Shown piece after piece: positions 52,870 through 62,799 of a DNA stretch of 64,000 nucleotides. The stretch's first letter is position 1, and each line of letters starts with the position of its first letter. The stretch comes from an uncultured Chryseobacterium sp. (GTDB lineage: Bacteria > Bacteroidota > Bacteroidia > Flavobacteriales > Weeksellaceae): positions 48,759 to 112,758 of the forward strand of contig CAJYLO010000027.1 of the NCBI GenBank assembly GCA_913776245.1, given 5' to 3'. The notes beneath the pieces are model-generated. The model was not told where the DNA came from and ran no database searches. It saw only the letters and a program-made list of their open reading frames with translations. A program made the translations under genes and the position numbers.

Positions 52870-53079
52870 CGTTTGTGAATTTAATTTGTTAAACGGGTTA
52901 AATTTAATAAACTATAGAATACAATTGATTTACAAAAGTTAATTTTTTAAATATTCACGGATTTTTTGCAATAAATAGCTTAAACTCAACTGTTTAAATT
53001 CCGGTGCTGTAAGACTAGCCCGAAACTGCAGGATACTGCTTGGGATGCTTTCCATTAATTTTAGCTGAAAATCAAAGCA

Positions 53080-54165
53080 ATGAAATCACCGAACCCGATC
53101 ACAAGAAAAGATTTTTTACAGGCTTCGGGCTTAGCGTTTGCAGCCCTGGCTTTCGGAACATCGTTTATGAATGCGTTTGATTTTCCTGAGAAGCCCTATG
53201 TCAGACTGAAGCCCATTGGGCGCTCTCTGGCTCTGGAAGGCTACTACATCTGGTGCAGCTCGCCCATCTGGGGAGAGGACGGGAAGGTTCATCTTTTCTA
53301 TTCCCGCTGGAAGAAGGAAAAAGGAATGGGCGGCTGGCTCAATGGGTCTGAGATTTGCCGTGCAGAGGCGGAGTCTCCATTTCACCCATTCGAACATAAA
53401 CAGGTTGTGCTTTCTCCCAGAGGTGGCGAATATTGGGATGCGACCACTTGCCATAATCCATTGATCAAAAAAGTAAATGGCGAATATCTGTTGTTTTTTA
53501 TGGGCAATGCCAACGGAAAAACCAACACGAAAAGAATCGGACTGGCAACTTCCAAAACAATCGATGGCGATTGGACTCGACCGGACAAACCATTGCTTCT
53601 TCCGGGAAAAGAAGGTGCTTGGGATGACCATTGTACCACCAATCCTGCCTTTGTGAAAGGCAACGATGGGAAATACTGGCTGTTCTACAAATCATGGAAT
53701 ACCAAGGAATATGAAACTCAGAAGGGCGCCGTGCGCGGTAACCGAAAATACGGCTTAGCCAAAGCCGACTCGCCCACCGGGCCTTATAAGAAAGTCTCTG
53801 CCAACCCCGTCATCGATTTTTCCTCGCTGCCGGATAACGCCCAGCTGGAAGACGCTTTCGTCTGGAAGCAAAACGGGAAATTCCATATGATAGCACGGGA
53901 TATGGGCTTCTATAACCACGAGTATGGCCTCCACCTCACCACCCGGGACGGCATCCGCTGGACCAAACCCAGGGTCGCCTACCTTGATATGAAGTCTTAC
54001 ATCACAGAACCAACGCCTCCCAAATACTTGAAACGATTCGGCAGGCTGGAGCGCCCGATGCTTCTTTTGGACAGGGGCGGCGAGACGCCACGCTTTTTAT
54101 TCGGAGCCACACAGGGTGGCGCATTTGAAACGTCTACGACTTTTGTGTTTGAGATTCTGAAGTAA
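53080..54165 (+). CDS. Glycosidase-like five-bladed propeller protein (GH43/GH117-type)
   Basis: This 361-aa protein begins with a Tat-like leader (TRKDFLQASGLAFAALAFG) with one Arg replaced, so export may go by Sec or Tat. The chain has the repeating blade pattern of GH43-like folds: YYIWCSSPIWGEDGKVHLFYSRW, YWDATTCHNPLIKK, DDHCTTNPAFVKG, LEDAFVWKQNGKFHMIARDMG. The Asp/Glu in these segments would be the catalytic residues. The substrate is unknown. It is G+C-richer than its neighbours and may be acquired. It precedes a GT-C-like gene. Confidence 0.75.
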   Translation: MKSPNPITRKDFLQASGLAFAALAFGTSFMNAFDFPEKPYVRLKPIGRSLALEGYYIWCSSPIWGEDGKVHLFYSRWKKEKGMGGWLNGSEICRAEAESPFHPFEHKQVVLSPRGGEYWDATTCHNPLIKKVNGEYLLFFMGNANGKTNTKRIGLATSKTIDGDWTRPDKPLLLPGKEGAWDDHCTTNPAFVKGNDGKYWLFYKSWNTKEYETQKGAVRGNRKYGLAKADSPTGPYKKVSANPVIDFSSLPDNAQLEDAFVWKQNGKFHMIARDMGFYNHEYGLHLTTRDGIRWTKPRVAYLDMKSYITEPTPPKYLKRFGRLERPMLLLDRGGETPRFLFGATQGGAFETSTTFVFEILK

Positions 54166-54275
54166 TTTAGTTTTATAATGATTGTTCTTAATGTTAACCA
54201 AAATCAAAAAATTGACAGACAATCTGAAGTTTTATTAATATTTTTGACACCAGAATCCAAAAAAACACATTCTGA

Positions 54276-55625
54276 ATGGAACAAAACCGACTCTGGATAG
54301 ATCTGAAACGCTTTCCCTGGCTGCCTTTTTTTATAGCAATAGCCATCTGGGTGGCAATAGCCGGGGCTAATTTTTATTATCAGAGCCAGGGCGGTTATAC
54401 CGGGACAGGCATTCTTTTCCCGATTTCCGTGATCTATCCTAACCAGTTTCTGTGGAGCGGATTTATATTTGCATTTCTGTTTTTCGTTTCAGGAGTTGTG
54501 GCGTTCCGGTATGTTCACCAGCTGAATGGTTTCCTATTGGTTCTGATTGCTGTGCTTTTGGTTCTACTCGGTAACCTGAGCCAGGGAAATTTTGATATAG
54601 CTTTCCTGCAGCCTTTTTACCTGAAAGGGCGGCAATATTATACCGATGCACTAAACATCACAGACGGCAGCATTTGGCTGAGAGATTTCTCCAAAAATCT
54701 GGAACATTACCAGATGCACACCAGGACACATCCGCCGTTTGTCACACTTCTGCATTACTGGATCCTGAATATCTCCGGCATTGAAACGCTGGCAATCATA
54801 TTTTTTGCAATTGGATCTCTTTCGTTTCCATTGTTTTACAAGGTTTTGGTCTATCTCGGATTTGAAGACTTAAGAAGAAAATGGACACTGCTGTTATTCG
54901 CAGTAATTCCTTCCGTTAATATCTATCTTTTAGTATCGATAGATGCCTTGGTTCTGACCTCCACTCTGATTTTCTTACTGGGGTTTACGAGGATTTTCCA
55001 TCAGCATAAAATGGATGCTGTTGCCTTTCTGCTCATCACATCGGGTTTGATCCTGACTAACCTCTTGACATTCTCAGGTCTGTTTCTGTTTGCCTTTCTG
55101 GGATGCGTCAGTTTGTATTTTATGATGAAAAGGCAATGGAGCTTTGTGTGGCTAAGTTTGATGAGTGCCATTGTTTTTATATTAACTTTTATAGTGATCT
55201 ATGCAATAACAGGTTATAATCAGCTGGAGACATTTTTACTGGCATCCCATTCTGAAAATCCGGATGGTTTCCGATTATTTCATCAGCCATTGGTTTACCT
55301 GATGACCAGGCTGGAGGACATCAGTGAGATCTTCCTGTTTTTATCTTTTGGATTTTTAGCTGTTCTCTTCTCTAAAAAAGAAGGGACGGAAGTCTTTGAG
55401 GATAAGAATAATACTATCCTGTTTTTTTCAGCCGTCTCTGCGCTGTCGGCGATGCTGCTGACCGGCGCTTACGGAACCGGCGAGACCGCAAGAGCGTGTC
55501 TTTTTATGGTGCCGTATTTTCTGATTCTGCTCAAGACTATTGATGCCGGGCAGTTCAGAGTCTTGTTTTTTCTCTGTCTGTTCCAGACGTTTGGGATGCA
55601 GATGATTGGTAATTTTTACTGGTAG
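54276..55625 (+). CDS. GT-C-fold polytopic membrane protein
   Basis: This 449-aa protein has about ten membrane helices. The segment HTRTHPPFVTLLHYWIL near residues 148-164 resembles the periplasmic loop of GT-C glycosyltransferases that use lipid-linked sugars, with a long aromatic loop before it (YLKGRQYYTDALNITDGSIWLRDF, split by position). No clear DxD is visible. It may transfer a sugar or mannose-like unit to a surface molecule. It lies between the glycosidase-like gene and the giant T9SS protein; cotranscription with the former is possible (110 bp gap). Confidence 0.72.
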   Translation: MEQNRLWIDLKRFPWLPFFIAIAIWVAIAGANFYYQSQGGYTGTGILFPISVIYPNQFLWSGFIFAFLFFVSGVVAFRYVHQLNGFLLVLIAVLLVLLGNLSQGNFDIAFLQPFYLKGRQYYTDALNITDGSIWLRDFSKNLEHYQMHTRTHPPFVTLLHYWILNISGIETLAIIFFAIGSLSFPLFYKVLVYLGFEDLRRKWTLLLFAVIPSVNIYLLVSIDALVLTSTLIFLLGFTRIFHQHKMDAVAFLLITSGLILTNLLTFSGLFLFAFLGCVSLYFMMKRQWSFVWLSLMSAIVFILTFIVIYAITGYNQLETFLLASHSENPDGFRLFHQPLVYLMTRLEDISEIFLFLSFGFLAVLFSKKEGTEVFEDKNNTILFFSAVSALSAMLLTGAYGTGETARACLFMVPYFLILLKTIDAGQFRVLFFLCLFQTFGMQMIGNFYW

Positions 55626-55703
55626 AATAATTTTGAATATTGTAAAAATTAGTATTAAATTTCATTATTTAGACGAATATAATTCTATTGAAAGAATATT
55701 TTA

Positions 55704-55711
55704 TATATTTG
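55704..55711 (+). promoter_or_regulatory. Candidate -7 element before a small ORF
   Basis: TATATTTG fits TANNTTTG exactly and lies 20 bp before an ATG at 55732. The upstream element is not obvious. Confidence 0.4.
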
Positions 55712-55731
55712 TGAAGAAATAAAACAAACAA

Positions 55732-55946
55732 ATGATGAAATTTTACACTGCAGCTATACTGCTTTTGTGTCCTTTTACTATTTGGACTAAACTGACCGCA
55801 AAATCACTACAAAATTTCCGAAACTATAATTGCTCATAATGACGTGGGCTCCAAAGCTAGTAAGATTACCTTCAGGAGCTTCTAGCGGTAATTCTTTTTA
55901 CTTCCACTATAGTGAATACTATTGTGGTTTTCAACCTTTAAAATAA
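55732..55946 (+). pseudogene. Degraded small secreted-protein gene (two overlapping 35-codon frames)
   Basis: The gap between the GT-C gene and the giant T9SS gene (55626-55962) holds this remnant. An ATG at 55732 opens a 35-codon frame starting with a signal-like MMKFYTAAILLLCPFTIW and ending at 55839. A second frame starts at 55839, overlapping that stop by one base, and runs 35 codons (MTWAPKLVRLPSG to CGFQPLK). The two could be one gene broken by a frameshift, or two tiny coupled genes. No homologue is recognised. Confidence 0.35.
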
Positions 55947-55962
55947 TAAAATACATACCTTG

Positions 55963-58900
55963 ATGAAGAAATTTTTAAATTTTTTATTTGTTTTCTTATA
56001 TATCATTTCTTTTTCTCAGAATGATATATGCTTTAACCGTTTGCATGGTGGTTTTGCAGAGATTATGATCCCTGTTAGCCAGTGGAATGGCAGCAGTGTG
56101 ACGATCCGTGGCTATAGTCTTTCGGGCACGCTTGTTGGTGCTCCGTATCCTTTTGCTACCAGCTCCCTACCAAAGGTAACAGGTTCTAACGGTACCGTTT
56201 ATTATTATATAAAAGCGAATGTAACAAATGCTCCTGATAATGATGTTATTGTAGAAGCGAGCAGCTCATCGGATGCTGCGGTTACTCATACGCTTGCAGC
56301 GTTGCCGCAAAGCGGGTGGGATAATGCAGGTAGTGCATCTGCCTGTGGTGTTGCCAAGTCCAGTGTATGCTTTAACCGTTTGCATGGTGGTTTTGCAGAG
56401 ATTATGATCCCTGTTAGCCAGTGGAATGGCAGCAGTGTGACGATCCGTGGCTATAGTCTTTCGGGCACGCTTGTTGGTGCTCCTTATCCTTTTGCTACCA
56501 GCTCCCTACCAAAGGTAACAGGTTCTAACGGTACCGTTTATTATTATATAAAAGCGAATGTAACAAATGCTCCTGATAATGATGTTATTGTAGAAGCAAG
56601 CAGCTCATCGGATGCTGCGGTTACTCATACGCTTGCAGCATTGCCGCAAAGTGATTGGAATAATTTTGCATTGCAAAATGCATGTATAAATAAGCCAAGT
56701 GGGGTTTGCATAAATCGTAATTCTAATAGCTACACTGTGTTTATTCCTACAATTAACTGGAATGGTAACCAGGTGACTATTAAACTTTATCATACAAATG
56801 ACACTTTATTATTTAACCAGTCATACACCAATCCTGTTACCGAAATGTATAATGGTGTTTTATGCTATAAATTGGTTTTTAATTATGCTTCGTATACCAC
56901 CGAAAATATAGTTGCAGAGGTTTCCGGAACAAACAACGCAGCTATACACATGTTATTAACCCCAACACAGCAGATATGCAATGGAGGGGCCTGTATACAA
57001 ATCAAGACATCGACTTTTGAACAAGTTGCACCAATTTGCAAAGGAGGTACTTTTACTTTACCTGCTACATCAGTTGAAGGTTATACAGGTAGCTGGTCTC
57101 CTGCGATTAATAATACAACTACAACTACTTACACGTTTGTTGCAGATCCTGGACAGTGTGCATCAGGCACTAGTATGACTGTTGTAGTAAATGAACCTGT
57201 TACTCCTGTCTTTACACCTGTAGCGCCTATTATTGCTGGTTCAGCTTTTACATTGCCAACTACGTCAACTAATGGTATTACTGGAAGCTGGTCCCCTGCA
57301 ATTAATAATACAGTAACAACCACATATACTTTTACTCCAAACAGCGGACAATGTGCTGTGGCTGCAACATTGACTGTTATAGTTTATCCTGCGCAAACGC
57401 AGCTTATTGATTTGAGTTCGGGTAAAAATGCTGACGGTTCAATAATGAGTGATGATGAGGTGCCTGATACAGACTGGAGCTATATTGATCCTAACAATAA
57501 TACTTCTATACCCGTTACCCGATATACATATACAGGCTGGTCTTCTGCATCTACTGGAGGTATTGCGGGAGTAACACGATGGATTACGGGTAATAATTCA
57601 ATTACGGGATATCATTATTATATGGGAAAACAGTTTGAGATACCAGAAGGGTCTACTAGTGTAATGCTTAATTTGAGATCTTTGTCATTCGTCCGTAATT
57701 GGACCTATTTGGTTAAAAAGAATGATGATGGAACGGAAACTGAAACATTAATTACGCAAACTTCATACTTGTCTGATGGTGCTAAAGGATGGTTGAATAC
57801 TCGGAGTCCTGAAGTGGTAAGTTATTCGCTAACACCTGGTAAATATTTTCTGAAAGTAAAAGTATATACAAACTCTAGCTTACAAAGGCAGGCTATAGAT
57901 GTAAATGCGTTTGTAACATATTTACCTGGTATATCTCCTGTACTTACAGTTGATTGGACCAAAGCACCTAATAGTTATATTTTTACCGGTAAAAATACTA
58001 ATGGTGAGGATGTAGATGGCTTATATATTCCTGTTAAAAAAGCTTTTGCGATGTGGCAAAATAGTCCCAAGCTGAATAATAAAACATTGACTGGAAAGAT
58101 GACAGCAACAGTATATTGGCAAGATGTCGTAGGTTTAATAAAATCTGATAATGCTTATTCTTTACAAATGATAGACTCCGAAAAAGGTTCAAATGCTAAA
58201 ATACAAGTTCCAATAGACAAAAGTAAAGGGTATGGAAATGCTGTAATTGCTTTGCATATGGGGGAATCTGGAACAACAGCAGATCCTGTTGTTTGGAGCT
58301 GGCATGTTTGGGTTACAGATGATCCCACAACTAACGGGCCAATTATAGACCATACAACAGACCAGCAACAATTAGAGTTTATAAGGAGTAGTAACAGTGT
58401 TTGCGAGAATTGTTATGATAATGCAAGTATTGGATTTAAGCCTAAATATATGGACAGAAATCTGGGAGCTACAGATACTGGATTTGAGCTAAATAATGCT
58501 ACTAACACTTATCAAATAAGTTTGAAATCAAATAAATCGGGTGGTTTGATGTATCAATGGGGGAGAAAAGACCCAATCCCGCCTCTTAGCTACAGAGATG
58601 GTAGTTTTTACGATGTAATAGGAGAAGTCGGAGTTATTAGAAGCAAGGATGCTTTCTACAAAAATGAAAAATCTTCTCCTTCAAGTTTACGTGTTTTTCA
58701 AATGGACACAAGCCTTAATAGTAATGACGGGTACTTTACACCAACAGTATTAGATTTGAAAACCAATATAGAAAACTCGATTAAATATCCTTTAAAACCG
58801 GTCTATAACACAAGGGCAGATTTGACAAATATTGCAAAATCTTGGTTTGCAGGCAATTCTCTGGATAATCTATGGTCAGACAATTCACAAGGTAAATATG

Positions 58901-61383
58901 ATGCGAATGGTAATTTGAATTCTCATGTTAAAGGCTATCTTCCGAAGTCGTCTTTTGATCCATGTCCTAACAAATGGAGAATGCCATCAAAACTTACAAG
59001 CAGAAAAGTAACACCGATTGCTTTTTATCCATTTGGGCAAAATACTTTTAATTTTACTGAGGGAACTCTTAATAGCAAAACTTTTACACCAAAAGGAAAT
59101 GGCAGTATTTTAGCCTATGCAGGATTGAAAATTTTCCCTTCTTATGGATTTGATTTAACTAAAATAAGTGATCCCAATAGGGGCGGGGTTACAAATATGG
59201 GATTGATGCCTGGAACTGGCGGCTATGAGCTATATAAGAAAAATGGCAAATTTATACCTTATTTTTCTGACACTCACGAGTCCTTTCTTTGGACAGCAAC
59301 TATCGGAAACGATAATGATGAAAGCGTTGAGCCTGTACAAATCAAATTCACTCCGGATCCTTATGCGGTTGGTACTCCGGACGCTATAAACTACCCCAAT
59401 ATGATAGGTGCGTATAATATCAATTTTACTAGAAGTAGTGTTAATGAGACCCAGGCAATGAATGCCTGCAGATGTATGCAAGATCCTTATGCAGATAGCG
59501 CCATTAATACGATAGATGCTGGTATTTATAATTTTGAAACAGAATATTTTAGTGATAATTCAACTATCTATTATGACAAAGGAATTAATAATCCTAACTC
59601 ATATATGTTTGTAAGAAGTACATCTCCAAGAAATATTGACACTCCGGAAAAAGGCGCAATTCCTATAAATAAGGCATTTTCAGTATATAATAATTACCTG
59701 TCAGATCATGGTTTTCCAGTTACAACCTGGGGCAATCTAAAAGTAAATGTATATTGGACATCTGATAAAGGATTAATTACTAATGTTAAACTAAACAAAC
59801 AGCCTGCATCTTTACAGGATTTAGAAACTACTTTTATTCAATACACTATTGGAGGAAGTAATGTGTCTGGAAACGCACTAATATCACTGCATGATGGCAG
59901 TGTTGCTAATCCTGTTTTATGGAGCTGGCATATTTGGGTATCTAACACAGACCCTACGGCTAATGCCATTACATATAAAACAGAAAGAGATGATATACTA
60001 GAAACTGACGGGATCCTATCTGGTGATGTCATCAATTATTCTGGGTTTACCAATTCAGGCTATAGATCAAAAACCAATATTTTTATGGATAGAAATCTAG
60101 GTGCTATTGATGCATTTCCAAATGATTTATCTTTATCTGATGCATTAATAAAAATCCAAAATTCTGGAGGGTTACAATACCAATGGGGAAGAAAAGATCC
60201 AATACCTGCTTTCTATGCTCCAGGATATAACAATTCTACCAAGAGTCTTGCCGGTGTAGCTCAAAACATATTCAGAGCGCCAACCGGGACTGATATAAAT
60301 GGAAACCTGGCTGCAACAGCGTTCACAGAAACTGTTACAGATTCCTATTTTAAGGCGAATTACGCAAAACTCTATAGCGAAATTATGATGAGTGGTATTG
60401 GCGATAAACAAGATAAAATAAAAAATAATCTGAAGAAAGCGATAGAAAACCCATTAACGTTTATACATCAGGATATTAAAAATAACGGTGTTGGAAACGA
60501 CTGGCTTTTAGATGAACCTAATGCAATGGCCGACCGGTGGGGACACGCATCAGAGAAATCGCCCTTTGACCCTTGTCCTGCTGGCTGGAGAGTACCAGAC
60601 GCAGGAACAGCAAATGCTCTTTCTGATGGTAGAGAACCAAAGGGATTTTCGCCCTGGTATTATGGTAATTACAACGCAGATCCTGCCACAAAAAGTATAT
60701 ATAGAGTATATGATTTAGGTGTGGAAGAAATATATACTAATCCTACTAAAGCAGCTACATTAGCAATTAATCAATATGGTGGTAGATATCCTGGTTCTGT
60801 AATCAAAAACCCATCAAACACAGATATCAGATATGGGATCGTTTTTGGGGATTCATCCGGTAATTTTAATATAGGAAATTATCCTTATACCGGAGTACGC
60901 GGAATGTTTGATAATCCTTCGACAGGCTTAGGTACAAAAGCTTTAGCTTGGGGATATGCTGGGTATTGGACTTCTACTTTAACTAATAATTACGGAGGAG
61001 CAAGTAACGCCATGATTTTAGACAGATCATTACAAGTTCAAACCAAAAATGGAACCGAGCCATTTTATGCAATGAATGTCAGGTGTGTGAAAATCGATCC
61101 TGTTAATAGTAATGTTGTGGCTAAACATGCTAAACCTATAGAAGTAAAAAAAGAAAATGTTTCAGAAAAACTATATCCTATCCCTTTTAGCAAAGAGCTT
61201 TATATCAATTCTAAAGATAATTATGATTTCCTAATTTATGATATGGCTGGTTCTTTAATCCGTTCGGGCAAGTTTGAAAATCAAAAAATTAATCTCCCTG
61301 GGATTGTGAGCGGAACCTACTTGATCAAATTAATTAACCATACTAATAATGAAATAGTGACAAAAAAAATAATAAAACAATAA
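55963..61383 (+). CDS. Giant T9SS surface protein with duplicated N-terminal repeat and FISUMP domains (1806 aa)
   Basis: I start at the ATG at 55963 (MKKFLNFLFVFLYIISFSQ); a TTG directly before it is not needed. Two nearly identical 95-residue repeats occupy about 22-117 and 135-230, with a diverged third copy at 245-345. Two Ig/PKD-like repeats follow (SWSPAINNTTTTTYTF), then at about 482-656 the module shared with the protein at 9385, then two FISUMP-type domains (YMDRNLGA, YQWGRKDPIP, DPCPNKWRMP and DPCPAGWRVP) at about 826-1172 and 1369-1712. A type A T9SS sorting domain closes it (LYPIPFSKELYI to KKIIKQ). It is surface-exposed and probably adhesive. A terminator follows. Confidence 0.87.
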   Translation: MKKFLNFLFVFLYIISFSQNDICFNRLHGGFAEIMIPVSQWNGSSVTIRGYSLSGTLVGAPYPFATSSLPKVTGSNGTVYYYIKANVTNAPDNDVIVEASSSSDAAVTHTLAALPQSGWDNAGSASACGVAKSSVCFNRLHGGFAEIMIPVSQWNGSSVTIRGYSLSGTLVGAPYPFATSSLPKVTGSNGTVYYYIKANVTNAPDNDVIVEASSSSDAAVTHTLAALPQSDWNNFALQNACINKPSGVCINRNSNSYTVFIPTINWNGNQVTIKLYHTNDTLLFNQSYTNPVTEMYNGVLCYKLVFNYASYTTENIVAEVSGTNNAAIHMLLTPTQQICNGGACIQIKTSTFEQVAPICKGGTFTLPATSVEGYTGSWSPAINNTTTTTYTFVADPGQCASGTSMTVVVNEPVTPVFTPVAPIIAGSAFTLPTTSTNGITGSWSPAINNTVTTTYTFTPNSGQCAVAATLTVIVYPAQTQLIDLSSGKNADGSIMSDDEVPDTDWSYIDPNNNTSIPVTRYTYTGWSSASTGGIAGVTRWITGNNSITGYHYYMGKQFEIPEGSTSVMLNLRSLSFVRNWTYLVKKNDDGTETETLITQTSYLSDGAKGWLNTRSPEVVSYSLTPGKYFLKVKVYTNSSLQRQAIDVNAFVTYLPGISPVLTVDWTKAPNSYIFTGKNTNGEDVDGLYIPVKKAFAMWQNSPKLNNKTLTGKMTATVYWQDVVGLIKSDNAYSLQMIDSEKGSNAKIQVPIDKSKGYGNAVIALHMGESGTTADPVVWSWHVWVTDDPTTNGPIIDHTTDQQQLEFIRSSNSVCENCYDNASIGFKPKYMDRNLGATDTGFELNNATNTYQISLKSNKSGGLMYQWGRKDPIPPLSYRDGSFYDVIGEVGVIRSKDAFYKNEKSSPSSLRVFQMDTSLNSNDGYFTPTVLDLKTNIENSIKYPLKPVYNTRADLTNIAKSWFAGNSLDNLWSDNSQGKYDANGNLNSHVKGYLPKSSFDPCPNKWRMPSKLTSRKVTPIAFYPFGQNTFNFTEGTLNSKTFTPKGNGSILAYAGLKIFPSYGFDLTKISDPNRGGVTNMGLMPGTGGYELYKKNGKFIPYFSDTHESFLWTATIGNDNDESVEPVQIKFTPDPYAVGTPDAINYPNMIGAYNINFTRSSVNETQAMNACRCMQDPYADSAINTIDAGIYNFETEYFSDNSTIYYDKGINNPNSYMFVRSTSPRNIDTPEKGAIPINKAFSVYNNYLSDHGFPVTTWGNLKVNVYWTSDKGLITNVKLNKQPASLQDLETTFIQYTIGGSNVSGNALISLHDGSVANPVLWSWHIWVSNTDPTANAITYKTERDDILETDGILSGDVINYSGFTNSGYRSKTNIFMDRNLGAIDAFPNDLSLSDALIKIQNSGGLQYQWGRKDPIPAFYAPGYNNSTKSLAGVAQNIFRAPTGTDINGNLAATAFTETVTDSYFKANYAKLYSEIMMSGIGDKQDKIKNNLKKAIENPLTFIHQDIKNNGVGNDWLLDEPNAMADRWGHASEKSPFDPCPAGWRVPDAGTANALSDGREPKGFSPWYYGNYNADPATKSIYRVYDLGVEEIYTNPTKAATLAINQYGGRYPGSVIKNPSNTDIRYGIVFGDSSGNFNIGNYPYTGVRGMFDNPSTGLGTKALAWGYAGYWTSTLTNNYGGASNAMILDRSLQVQTKNGTEPFYAMNVRCVKIDPVNSNVVAKHAKPIEVKKENVSEKLYPIPFSKELYINSKDNYDFLIYDMAGSLIRSGKFENQKINLPGIVSGTYLIKLINHTNNEIVTKKIIKQ
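56027..56651 (+). repeat. Intragenic 286-bp direct duplication
   Basis: Copy 1 is 56027-56312 and copy 2 is 56366-56651, 339 bp apart. I count three differences, all third-position and synonymous (for example CCG/CCT and two GCG/GCA). The nearly perfect identity means a recent duplication or ongoing gene conversion. Confidence 0.9.
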
Positions 61384-61400
61384 ATATATTATATATTGCA

Positions 61401-61441
61401 AAAAAGGCGACTGCTTAAATGACTATAGCAGTCGCTTTTTC
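61401..61441 (+). terminator. Terminator of the giant T9SS protein gene
   Basis: GCGACTGC (61407-61414) and GCAGTCGC (61428-61435) form a perfect 8-bp stem. A T-run follows. Confidence 0.85.
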
Positions 61442-61584
61442 CATTTTACGTGACAACTTTAAAAAAACTTTTACGTAAAAATCCTAAAATTATCATAATT
61501 TCAGAGACTTTTGTTACATATCAAAAGTTAATGTGCCGTTTAAAGTTTTTGGAATTATATAAACTCATACAATATAAAATATAG

Positions 61585-62715
61585 ATGAAGAAAAAATTGC
61601 TATTTATTTACTATCAAAATATAAAATCCGGGGGTGTTTCTAAAGTACTTGTAAACCTTGTCAACGAGCTTGTAGACAAAGACTATGAGGTAGATGTGCT
61701 TTTTTTGATGGCAGAACACCAAGATTTTTACCCTATTGATGCCAGAGTTCATAAACATTATTTAGATGCCTTCTCATTCTGGACCTTTAAAATATGCAAA
61801 TTCAACAAAAAATATCTGAATTTTGTCCCAAAACTTAACAACATTAATGCCTATATCTATCAGTTGGGAGTTGGTTTACTAATGAACCGATGGTTAAAAA
61901 AACACCATTCGGATTATAACGTTATCATTCCTTGTTGGTATAAATTATCATGTACATTAGCACTTAATAAAAAAGTAAGTCATAAAACTATTGCTTGGGA
62001 ACATAATAGTCACAAAGTGGGTGGTTTTTTTTGGAACAGGCTAAAAGCTAAGTATAAAAATATCAATAAAATTATTTGCTTGAACAGTGCAGATAAAGAT
62101 TTTTACAAGTCAATCAACCCGGAAACTTATATTATTGCTAATATAATGGATGCTGATATAGAAAGTCAGGACTTTATCCCTAACAAAAATAAAGAAAACA
62201 TCATCACAATGATTGCCAGGCTGGAACCTGAAAAAAATGTTCCGGAATTTTTGGAGATTATAAATGAGGTAAATCTACCTAAAGATTGGAAAGTAGAAAT
62301 TATTGGAGACGGCTCACAAATGGCTGCTCTGAAAGACTATATCAAATTTAATTCTCTAAATAATGTTTTCCTTCTAGGCGAGTTGGATACTACAGATGTG
62401 AAAAAACACCTCTCGAAATCCAAAATCAATTGTCTTACATCTGTAAGCGAAGGCTTTGGAATGGTTCTGATAGAAGCGATGTTTTCCTCAAATGCCTTGA
62501 TAGCCTATGACTGCCCAAGTGGCCCGGCTGAAATTATCAATACAAAAAACGGATTTTTAATAAAACTGGGGGATAAAAAAAGTTTTAAAACGAAACTGGA
62601 CTTTCTAGTAAATAATCCTTCCCAGCTGGAACAAATGATGCATTCCGCCTTTTTAAAATCCGAAAAATGGAAAAGAGAACACATCCTGAAAAAATGGCAA
62701 CATATTTTGAATTAG
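61585..62715 (+). CDS. Glycosyltransferase family 4 protein
   Basis: This 376-aa GT-B enzyme has an N-terminal acceptor domain (YYQNIKSGGVSKVLVNLVNEL) and a C-terminal donor domain with ARLEPEKNVPEFLEI near residue 217, EIIGDGSQMAALKDYI near 245, and the E-x7-E-type motif in SVSEGFGMVLIEAMF near 303. It probably adds a sugar to a lipid-linked oligosaccharide on the cytoplasmic side of the inner membrane. With the EpsG-like protein behind it, it marks the start of an exopolysaccharide or O-antigen locus that continues past the window. Confidence 0.9.
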   Translation: MKKKLLFIYYQNIKSGGVSKVLVNLVNELVDKDYEVDVLFLMAEHQDFYPIDARVHKHYLDAFSFWTFKICKFNKKYLNFVPKLNNINAYIYQLGVGLLMNRWLKKHHSDYNVIIPCWYKLSCTLALNKKVSHKTIAWEHNSHKVGGFFWNRLKAKYKNINKIICLNSADKDFYKSINPETYIIANIMDADIESQDFIPNKNKENIITMIARLEPEKNVPEFLEIINEVNLPKDWKVEIIGDGSQMAALKDYIKFNSLNNVFLLGELDTTDVKKHLSKSKINCLTSVSEGFGMVLIEAMFSSNALIAYDCPSGPAEIINTKNGFLIKLGDKKSFKTKLDFLVNNPSQLEQMMHSAFLKSEKWKREHILKKWQHILN

Positions 62716-62769
62716 TCCAGTTGAAAATGGATTAAGCAAAAGAAATAAATCTATCTCCTAAAATAAAAT

Positions 62770-62777
62770 TATCTTTG
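62770..62777 (+). promoter_or_regulatory. Candidate -7 element before the EpsG-like gene
   Basis: TATCTTTG fits TANNTTTG exactly, 22 bp before the ATG at 62800. No upstream element at the right distance is clear. Confidence 0.4.
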
Positions 62778-62799
62778 CGATTAAAAGCACAAGGATTTA

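Noticed and set aside
56027..56651. Assembly error as source of the internal duplication
   Set aside because: The three substitutions and the differing linker argue for a real duplication, although short-read collapse or expansion cannot be excluded from this sequence alone.
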